21,203 bases of DNA. It comes from Coptodactyla brooksi (Eukaryota > Arthropoda > Insecta > Coleoptera > Scarabaeidae). Below are positions 1-9,000 of this stretch, one piece after another (positions within the stretch are counted from its first letter, which is position 1; every line of letters starts with the position of its first letter). The notes beneath the pieces are model-generated. The model saw only the letters and a list, made by a program, of their open reading frames with translations. It ran no database searches and was not told the DNA's origin. The stretch covers positions 1 through 21,203 of the forward strand of contig JAWQRM010000591.1 in assembly GCA_033557675.1 (NCBI GenBank). The letters run 5' to 3'. The translations under genes were made by a program, and so were the position numbers.

Positions 1-5
1 TATAA

Positions 6-684
6 TCTTGGAAGAAACAAAATTATACAAAAAGTAGAAGACTAATAACGATTACAAGATTCAGGTGTGGCAATGAAGAAAGTGATATATTTTACCACGA
101 AGAAGAAAGTCGAATATGGACACTGGAGCATATTTTGCATTGTGACAGGAGAGAGGAATATACCGTGTAGGAAAGTTCAGCTTGACGCATAGGACTCCCC
201 CCAAGAGTCCGTAACCTCCCCCCTCTTCCCCACCAGCCCATGTTTGCCGCGCGAACGCTTATTGTTATAACGCTTATTAGATTTATTTTATTTTAGAATG
301 ATCTTTTATTTTAGTAAGAATAAAGTTTTTGTTTGTCCGTCAAACTTAAACGTTCGAAACGAGATACATAAGCATTTATTGTTAATAGTTAAAAAAATAA
401 GTGTACGTAGAACAATGTAAAGACGCGCTAGGTGTACACGCCACCGGCGTATCAGAAAGGAACTGACAATAAGCGTTCGCGCGGCGGAACGGGCCTGGCA
501 AACGTGGGCTTGTGTAATAGAGGGGGGTCACGGATTCGTGGTGGGAGTCCTGTTATATTTCCCTATGCGTCAAGCTGACCTTTCCTAAACTGTATATTAT
601 TCGAGAAAGCACGAAGAAAGGAAGGATGGTTTAGGTTTAGGTTGTATGCAAGAGATAATAATAAGGAAAATAGAGGGAGCATAA
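6..684 (+). pseudogene. Non-LTR retrotransposon ORF tail, split by a MITE
   Basis: This is the C-terminal end of a LINE-type reverse transcriptase ORF. Reading from position 6 in the frame with codons at multiples of three gives RFRCGNEE, then TLEHILHCDRREEY, a pattern typical of the cysteine/histidine tail after the RT domain in insect non-LTR elements. The ORF stops abruptly at the MITE (161-594). Beyond the MITE the same protein resumes, with one TA copy counted, as DGLGLGCMQEIIIRK, and ends with a stop codon at 682-684. This second part matches the usual GxGWMKEI-like ending. The upstream RT and endonuclease parts are outside the window, and there is an in-frame stop at 3-5. The clade (Jockey, R1 or other) is not resolved. 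The element is non-functional. Confidence 0.7.
161..594. mobile_element. Tc1/mariner-type MITE with long subterminal inverted repeats
   Basis: This is a 434-bp element flanked by TA at 159-160 and 595-596. The left end reads TACCGTGTAGGAAAG, and the right end, read inward on the other strand, reads TACAGTTTAGGAAAG. Both continue into CAGCTTGACGCATAG, and the inverted similarity runs on for over 100 bp with small indels, including CGCGCGAACGCTTATTG. There is no coding capacity. The centre (about 331-406) is about 85% similar by eye, in inverted orientation, to 19857-19934 of the mariner-like element near the other end of the window, and the terminal 32 bp are also shared. It is therefore a non-autonomous relative of that element. 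TA duplication is typical of Tc1/mariner transposition. Confidence 0.85.
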
Positions 685-1589
685 CATTGAAGTCTATATA
701 ATGTATTTGATGATATTTTTTATAACTATTTAAGAAATGCCATTACTCCACAATTGATTTTTTAAGTGTCCCCAAATAAAAAAAATTGGTGTTAAGTTTG
801 GAGAGCTAATACTTCCTCTAAACATTTGTTCACGTCTTTTCACACCAACTGTTGTGTACAATATAAAAATTGGTCTTTCATATCCTTGGAGCAGCTATAG
901 ATATTTTACAGCATTTCACATGCTAAATGATGATTAATAGGAAAATAGTATTTTACTTTGCAACATATAATTCTTCATAACTTATCGTCATCATTTAATA
1001 CAGTCGCAAATCTCCTGAATCGATATGATTTGTTGTATTTAATATGTAAGCAATTTAAACTTTGACCACTGTTTCTCCAAATTATTGTATGAAAGTAATT
1101 CGGAATAATAACTAATTTGCATTGGTGTAATATATCTATTTTCAGATACCATTGTTAACATATTTTCATATTTTATTTTCATTTTTATTTTCTCCTGGCA
1201 ACTTTAAATTTACACCATTTGTTTACATTTCCAGTAACTGCTGACCATTTAATAATTGCACATAAAGGAGGATGATGGTCAGGATGATGTCTAGCAAAAA
1301 AGCTTTCGTATTTCTCAATGACATACCGGAATAACACCATTTCGTAAACGTTCCTTTTCTGTGAATAACAAACTGAAACACTCAGTAGTGACAATAGTCG
1401 AAGCTACATGTATTTTTTGTTAGAAAGCCTGTGACTGTGAAAGTTCATGAATATTTAGAAAGCTTTATTTGATTAAAAAAAAACAATTTGAGAAGTATCA
1501 TTTAGTTTTAAAATAATTCGGGCAGGTAATAATTACAGTAATAGAAAAAAAAAACAGAAAATATACATCCGAAGGAAAGAACATCATTA
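685..1589. other. Non-coding AT-rich stretch, nothing recognised
   Basis: No ORF with family resemblance and no clear repeat structure was found. A 69-codon minus-strand reading frame (1185-1394) has no motif I recognise. The stretch probably lies in an intron of the ClC-c-like gene, because its 5' exons must be further upstream. Confidence 0.5.
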
Positions 1590-2028
1590 GGATATAGAAC
1601 GTTCTACAGTATAATACGACCGGACGTAATATACGCCACAGAGATATGTACTATGCTAAGCGACAGAACAGATGAAAATTTTTGTAAGTATAATCAGATG
1701 TATGACGGGTAATAAGAAGGTAGGCGAAGATGAGTTTAGACGGCTGATGAATCACGAAATAATGGAACAGGAAAATATAATGAGCGTAATAAAGGCAGAA
1801 AGAATCGGCTGGTATGGACCTACATTCAGGAGACAGAAACAAGAGCCAATAAGAGCTATGACGGAGTGATGACCAGGGAAAAGCAGAGTGAGAAGGAGGA
1901 TTAGAGAGAGATGGAAGGATCATGTGGAAGGAGACATAGAGACACTGAAGATACCCGAATCGAGAACGAAAATTGCAAATAGACAGGAATGGAGAAAGAT
2001 AGTGGGGAGAGCAAGAGCATGCACATAA
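1590..2028 (+). pseudogene. Second non-LTR retrotransposon reverse transcriptase tail
   Basis: This is the C-terminal end of a LINE reverse transcriptase of a different type from the one at 6-684. Segment 1590-1661 reads YSIIRPDVIYATEIC, the counterpart of the usual YKTIIRPVLLYGSETW block. After a frameshift, 1690-1830 reads RRLMNHEIMEQENI and then KAERIGWYG, the counterpart of the RLRWFGHV block. A further shift near 1870 gives RRIRERWKDHVEGDIETL and RQEWRKIVGRA, ending in a stop at 2026-2028. At least two frameshifts make it a dead copy. It looks 5'-truncated, as is common for LINE insertions. RTE or Jockey-like clades are both possible. Confidence 0.7.
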
Positions 2029-2745
2029 ATGTAGGGAAGGAACAACTTGGAAGGAGTAACTGACCAACCAGGAAAAGATCTAAGAGTTCTACAATGATGG
2101 AATAGTTAAAATTCATAATGAATCAATCCAGTCTGATTTTTTTTAGTGCTGTCATTGACGTTGACGATATATATAATGGAATTTCAAAGATATTTTCTAG
2201 CATCACCCTACGAACACATTATTTGCTGTAATGGCAGTTAAATGTTAAAATCCATCTAAGAAACTACTGATATTAGCATTGATATTCTTTACTCTTATAA
2301 ACCTTCGACCATTCGCTAGTTTGGCTGAATGTTTTATGTTTCAATCAACCGTGCTTCCGACAACGATAAGCACAAAAACATAAATATTAAATTACGCAAA
2401 TTGACGTCTACATTATCGTCTGAACTGTGTTGCAACGTGTGCAAGTGTGTTGGAAATATAGTTATTTTTTCATTATGTACAATTTTTAATTAATTTTTTA
2501 TTTCTAACGAGGCGTGATCGCCGCTAATCACGCATTGTACCAGACATCCTTAGTTGTTTTGATTGAAGTTTTTAATAGTACATTTAATAATATGTGTTAT
2601 CTTTTATGCCATTTAAGTATAAATAATAGAGAGTGAAATACACTTTCCAGGAATAACTGGCAAGCTGTACTAACGTCGAATTACTATATTGTAACATTTA
2701 GTAGTGTAGCAGGGTTAATAATTCATTTTCCAATAACCTTTTCAG
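2029..2745. other. Intron sequence before the first visible exon
   Basis: This stretch is AT-rich with no coding similarity or transposon motif that I could identify. It ends in a pyrimidine-rich tract and the AG acceptor at 2744-2745. Confidence 0.6.
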
Positions 2746-3083
2746 AAGCTGTTGATATACCCGGCATCGGTCAATATGAAGATTTCCACACTATCGATTG
2801 GCAGAGGGACATTGCGCGAGATCGAATGCGTCACAGGTACATCATCAAAAAGAAGCAGGATTCGATATGGAACTTAATAGAAGGAGCACATGATGCTTGG
2901 TCTGGATGGCTGTGCGTATTGCTAGTCGGTGTAGTCACTGGTGTCGTTGCTGGTGTTATTGATATCGGCGCCAGTTGGATGACTGATCTCAAATTTGGAA
3001 TCTGCCCGCAGGCCTTTTGGCTCAATCAGGAACAGTGCTGCTGGTCGTCAGAGGAAACATTCGACACCGGAAATTGCTCGCAG
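2746..3083 (+). CDS. ClC-c: ClC-c-like exon 1 of the visible set
   Basis: The acceptor AG is at 2744-2745 and the donor GTAGGA at 3084. The exon opens with two bases that complete a codon from an upstream exon, then reads VDIPGIGQYEDFHTIDW, the conserved cytosolic stretch just before the membrane domain of ClC-3-like proteins. It then has DAWSGWL, the first hydrophobic helix, and the luminal loop with NQEQCCW. It ends on a codon boundary. The start codon of the protein is not here. Confidence 0.95.
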
Positions 3084-6000
3084 GTAGGACGAGAAATGAC
3101 TATTTTCGTTGTAGGTCTTGCCTAAAGGCTATCATTTTTTTGGTGACATCACCAAATGTTATGTCCGATTTCAATATTATTCATTACTAATTAGGACTAA
3201 TGTTTATTTTTGTCATTGGAACAAAAGTGATTATTTAAATATCTCTTCTAAATTGGAAAGTATGAAAATATCTCTTTTAGTTTGGTGTAGAATAAAGCAT
3301 AATGCATTTGATAATCAAATTGAACAAAATCAAATGCGCATACAAGGTGAAGGAATATGATTTCCTTAGCAGGATACCCACTTGATTGAAATATCCAACG
3401 TTCGACTCATTTAACAATTCTGCTTAATTGATACGATTATTGATTTTGCTGGTATCACTGGCATGAACGAGATGGATCAATTGATTTGATCTAATTATGT
3501 GGTAGTTTCACCTTTTTGAAGAGCTTTCCATTCCTGCGAGAATGCAATTTAACGTGTTACTTCTGGTTTTTCATTGGAAATTGGCAGTGAGGTTGCTGCT
3601 GTAATAATTCTTGCTTTAGAATTATATTAATACTATTAATATTTGATTTGATAGGAATGTTGTTAAGGCATTTTAGCTTAACAGTTTTCTCAAGGAATTT
3701 GGTTTTTAGTTTTCATGCATATTACTCTGGGTCGGGAGAGTAACTCCGTGATTTTCCTATAATTACACACTGAATAAGGGGTTTCCCTATCATTATATAC
3801 TAAATGAGTGCATCCTATAGACAAGGATTTATTATAAAAAGCACTCTAGAAAATCAGAGTAACAGTTCAAAATCGTAGACGTGACTTTCGTTTCTCCTAC
3901 GATGCCATCTTTCAACCATGAATGACGGTGATGTTGGATCTAATACTTGCCGTAATTCAAGGACGCGTCTAGAGAGGTGAGTATTATACTTTATCAAGTA
4001 TCTATTTATATGTAATTATATAAAGTAATATAACGTTACCAAGTTATTTTTCAATTTCGTTATAGATCTGATTCTGAATATGGGGAGAGCCTATCTGTTG
4101 CATCTGATGATGTTCCAGATGCTGTTCCTGATGATGTTCCTATGTTCCAGAGATGGGTGAAGATGAATCAGATATTGAGAAAGAAATGCTTATAGAGCAA
4201 GCAGATGAATACGATTTGGATAGCATTTGGACAGCTAAGAGGTAACAACCTGTTACCTCTAAAAGAGCTGTTCAAGTCAATTGCGTGTCCAGAGATATGT
4301 CACATCATACTACGAGAGATAAATCGAAAGGGAAAAAGAATTTGCGACAGCTTCAACAGTCAACTGGTTGAAAGGTTTTACAATACATCTGGACGGCTAC
4401 CATAAAATACATTTAAGTCATTTACTGAAGCAGAGCTCGATGCGTTTTTTTTTTTATGTCTTGATTACTTCTGGTGTAGACAAGAGCAACAAAGAGAATA
4501 TAGAAGAAAAGTGGAAAGTCGATGCTTTGGCTCTTATAAGTGCTATGTCTCCTGACCGTTTCAGGATGATACTCACTCTTGTTAGATTGGACAACGATAA
4601 TACTCGTGTTGAATGTGTAAAAACAGTTAGAGCTGCACCAATACACAATCGATGAACAATTGTTATGCCAGCTAAATACGGCATAACAATTATCTGGACT
4701 TGTGATTCATTACACACCTACCCGCTACAAGGTCAGCTTTATACTGGAAAACCAGCGGATGGTCCCCGACAAGATTTGCTATGACGGATAACTTTTTCAC
4801 AACTGTGAAACCAGTTAAGACATTAAATTCGTGGGACATGACTTAGTTGGTACTATTAGGAAACGATAAAGGGTTTCTGCCAAGCAACATGCAACCTGTC
4901 CAGGAAAAATGCACCACAAACTTTGCCTACAACCGTGATGCAACCACTTATTCATATGTGTTGAAGAAGAACAAGTCACTTGTGCTTTTATCGCCAATGT
5001 ACATCTCTGGGGAAGTCGAGGAGACACAACTAGCTAAGTCATAATTAAATACTACAACAAAACAAAAGGTGGTGTTGACACTATGAATGTTGGATGAATT
5101 CAGTATGAAGCGACAAACATTGCGTTGGTCTTTTGTAATTTTCTGCAACATAATTGACGTTACTGGCATAACATCCTACATAATTTACAAAGAACACAAC
5201 TCACGATTCAGGAGAAAAGAGCAACACAGAAAATTTTTAAAATATCTTGCTAGTTAAATATGTCTAATAGACATACATAACCAGCAAGATCTTGCAATCT
5301 TGTCAGCTATGTATGTCTGCAATTAAAGTTTGTAGTAAAAACCGGATGCTGATGTGAAGCCGCTTCCTTGGAAGTGCAGTAAGCATGGTGCTTAGGCAAC
5401 GCATTATGGAACAATCGGAAACAGCAGCTGGCTCTCAAGTACCTCATAGCAGTCGTGGAGCTACCCCAATATTTTGGAGTTGCTATATCTGCAAAGACCA
5501 AAAAAGAAGACAACGTAAAACTAGAAAAAGTAGTATGGTTTGCATACGACCTGTTTATGACGAACATTCTGTGTCAAGGACAACATGTATTACTTTTGTA
5601 CATAAATAAAACAGTTTCTAAAAGTTTTATTTTATATTCCAAAAAATTTATTTTTTACTCTTTTTTCTGCTAAACGAAAGCATTCTTCAGAAAAATTGTG
5701 ATCCGCTTCTTTTTTTGCATCATGTCCATACAAAATATATAAAGGTACAATTGTACCTAAGCCACCTTTTATGGATATAAAAGGTGGCTTAGGAGAAAGG
5801 CTAAAGATTTTTTCTCTCAAATTGTATTTACTTCAACTATATGAAACATGTAAGAATGTCACAGAAATACAGGTTGCCCCCATCTTTAGAAAAATAGTTA
5901 TAGTACTTTAAAATCGCAAAAGGTACAATTGTACCTTGTAAAGTTCTTTCCATGAAGAAAATGTTTCATTGAGGTGAAAAGGCAGTAATCCGATAATGCA

Positions 6001-9000
6001 GTACCAGAAGAGTATGGCAGGTGAGGCATTACCCAATTTCCGACCTAACTGTTTGGAGTTAGATTGGGAAGTCAAAAAATCAAAAAGTCAAGTCAAAAAA
6101 TCCTTTTTTCTGGGTAATATTGCGCGTCTATGAATCAAAGCCGTCATTAATCGATCTAGTTGAGCAGAATACTATCCGTCATTTCTGATTTTATTAGGTT
6201 TCAGTAGGCGTAGGTATTTGTTTTGATGATAACCGTTGTTTTTCGTATGTGGGTTACCGAATGGAATCTACTTTTCATCAACCCAACCCAACCCATCCCG
6301 ATAACAATTTGTTGATGAGAATAATATCTGCCCAACCTGGACAAACGGGCACCGCAGTTTGTTACATGTTGAATTTTGTTTTCAATTGAAAGTTGATGCG
6401 GCACGCACATTCCTTCTCTTTGCACTTTGTTCAGTTGCTCTAAAAACCATTGTATTGTAGACCATGAAGTTTTAAGCTTCATAGTCTACAATAATGATCT
6501 TCAATTTCTGAAAACCAAACAGAAATTCACCATTCTTAAATATTTCAAATGAACGCTGGCATGTTGTGATATTCAAGGCAGCAGGATAAACAACACCAAG
6601 GGCATGAATTGAACCTGCTACCTTTGTTTTCATGACAAGTGCTCTAACCATATGAGCTATGCAAGGGTCTTTCCCATCCTTCAGAAAATCATCCTCTTGT
6701 TTCTCTTGTTCAAAAAAATCCAAGCAACTGCACCCTACTGCCTGTTTCCGCTAAAGGAGTGCATTACGTCATGCTGTCTTTTAAGGTGTGAACAAAGGTG
6801 TAGGTATTATTCATATGACTCTGCTGTTTTCATGCAGCAAATTAATATGAAGAGTTGCTAGAAATTTGATTACTTATTAGAAATAGAAAAATTCAACAGC
6901 TTAGTTTTAATGAAAACGTACATGTTTTACATTGGATAGCATTAGTACAGCTCCTTTCTCCGTAATTAAATATTAGGTCACTACGCGGGATACTGTCGAC
7001 GATGTGATAATCATATAATGCACGAGTAATGTACAACAATCGTAACAGGTATACAGTTTTCCATAGTTTTTCCAAATAAATAGCTGTGATATTTTGGTTT
7101 TATACTTACTTACCACACATTGACTGACATCAATTGAATTAATTAATTACTTGAATTATATAAATAAATTGTATGCATTTGGCATGCTTTGTCTGCTTAA
7201 TATGAATTATATAAATAACACTTTGGGGCACTAACTAGCACAAATTAAGAAGCAGTAATTACTGAATAACGAAATACACCCTCTTTACGATCTTGGCGAT
7301 TTTTCCTGAAAATTTGACAATACGCACATACTGACAAAATTTTCCCTGGATTATGAATGCAATTAGTGCACCATTACAAATGGTGCACTTCTCTAATATA
7401 TAAATTATGCAATGTAATTTGTTAGGTTCAATAAACTATGCGGCTTTACATGGAAAGCATAACATACAAGTTAACTTCCTGAAAAGAATCTAGAATGGAC
7501 GACTACATCAGAGAAAAGATTTCCGATTAATATTCAATTAATATCCAAATTTTTTACGTTTTTGTTCGTTGCTTATGATATTTTCATACGCAGTAATACT
7601 ATAATCGATTCAAATTCCCTGTGTTTAGTTTAGAGTTAAAAAGATGAAATTAATGTTGCTGAAATGTTATCAAAATATTAAAAAAAAATTGTGGTACTTT
7701 ATTTTGTATTATTATGTACTAATGAAATATCTGTTTCAGTGGGTCACGTGGTCGGAAATATTAGGGCAGACAAGAGTTGGCGCTGGATCATACATCATCT
7801 CGTACCTGTTCTATATTGTGTGGGCGTTGCTGTTTGCCGCACTTTCAGCGTCATTAGTACGAATGTTCGCCCCTTACGCTTGTGGATCTGGTATACCGGA
7901 GGTACGTTTCTATTCTCCATACAGGAGTATACATACTTATAAAAGACAGCCTTTTATCATTATGATGAAACATGAAATATGATGAACAGCTTAAACTAAA
8001 TTTTGATGAAAGACAAAATTCAATGCAATAACTTTATTCTAGTAAGATTAAACAATAATCCTTATTAGTTTACCAAGGAACATATAAGATAGCAGTTCAT
8101 TTTCCAATATAATTTTAAAGATGAAGTATATGGTGCCCATTGCAGAGCACGCAGTCACATAAGTCCGTTGCTTGGTCTGGGCAGACCACGAGTTTTACAA
8201 AATTAAGTTTCTCCTAATATTTCTATATAGCATGACAAATATACCAGGGTATCTCAATAATTGTGCGCAATGTTGCTGTAAAATTTATTCCAATACAAAT
8301 AGCAAATTTATACTAACTTCATTTTTCAACAAGTTTCCTTACTTTTTAATGCATTTGAACCACCATCGTAGTATAAGTTTTGTTATCCCCTGAGAACAAG
8401 AAAGTTCAGTCAAGCTGTGAGCTACGCATGCACTGCAGTGGTAAACAACAGCTGGTTCTGGACCATTCGCCCACCATTTTATCTGCCCCAGTTCTCCAGG
8501 GCAGGTGGCGTGACTTAAGAAGCGGAGACCAAGTGCGTCACTTCCCCATCAGAAGTGAATGGTTGACCCTTCTTAATGCCTTTTTGAGTGGACCGGACAT
8601 GTGCTAGAAAGCACAAGAACTTCAACTACATTAGTGGCTAATTTTTCAGTAAAATATTTGCCCTTTTTACTCTAACTATTTCTTTAAAGCTGCCTTAAAT
8701 TAATATTTTAAAAGCCCAATTTATATTTTGTACCTTTTTGGTACAATAGACTTAATATACAAGTGATTGAAAATAATGTTTTAATAGTAACACAATTTGT
8801 TTACCCTGCATAAATTGAAGATCTTGGTTAATTAGGCATTAAGTCTAATTACCAAATAAAGTTTTCATCTAATGAAAAGGTAGTCATCTAATGAAAAGTA
8901 GTACATAAATAATGGTGTTGTTGTTTAATCATTGAATCTACTGGATTAGAATATAACCCATTTTCAAAAACACCATGAATTCACATTCCATAATAATTCT

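Larger units (their letters stand above)
3918..5607 (+). pseudogene. piggyBac-type transposase gene, broken
   Basis: This is a DDD transposase of the piggyBac family, which cuts and pastes at TTAA. The start ATG at 3918 gives an acidic, serine-rich N-terminus. A GT-AG intron (3977-4065, 89 bp) splices in frame to SDSEYGESLSVASDD. Frame changes near 4140 and beyond follow. Recognisable blocks are FKSFTEAELDAFF (about 4408), GVDKSNKENIEEKW (about 4474), TIDEQL with the first Asp at 4651-4653, YTGKPADGPRQ (about 4740), TDNFFTT with the second Asp at 4787-4789, VQEKCTTNFAYN (about 4895), KYYNKTKGGVDT with the third Asp at 5077-5079, and a C-terminal zinc-finger region CYICKDQKRRQRKTRKS (about 5482). 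The PFRGR block after the first Asp is missing. Many frameshifts and stops make it dead. Confidence 0.88.
3084..7739 (+). other. ClC-c: 4.66-kb intron loaded with transposon debris
   Basis: This intron lies between exons 1 and 2 of the visible set. It holds a broken piggyBac element (3918-5607 plus flanking palindromes), a SINE-like piece (about 6493-6690) and several hairpins. Stretches 3119-3727, 5940-6450 and 6700-7360 hold nothing I can name. Confidence 0.85.

Noticed and set aside
628..642. Telomere-like TTTAGG repeats
   Set aside because: There are only two units, and they encode the DGLGLG part of the retrotransposon tail. This is not telomeric DNA.
1185..1394. 69-codon minus-strand frame rich in His and Pro
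   Set aside because: No motif or family was recognised and there is no supporting signal, so it is not called a gene.
1651..2067. 138-codon minus-strand open frame
   Set aside because: It lies antisense to the retrotransposon tail at 1590-2028. It is an artefact of that strand's purine-rich sequence and has no family features.
6590..6690. Functional tRNA gene on the minus strand
   Set aside because: The acceptor stem and anticodon loop do not fold properly, and only the promoter-like boxes are kept; a SINE relic or pseudogene fits better.
7644..7982. 112-codon ORF with its own start codon
   Set aside because: Only 7740-7901 is coding, as an exon of the ClC-c-like gene; the flanks are intron read-through.
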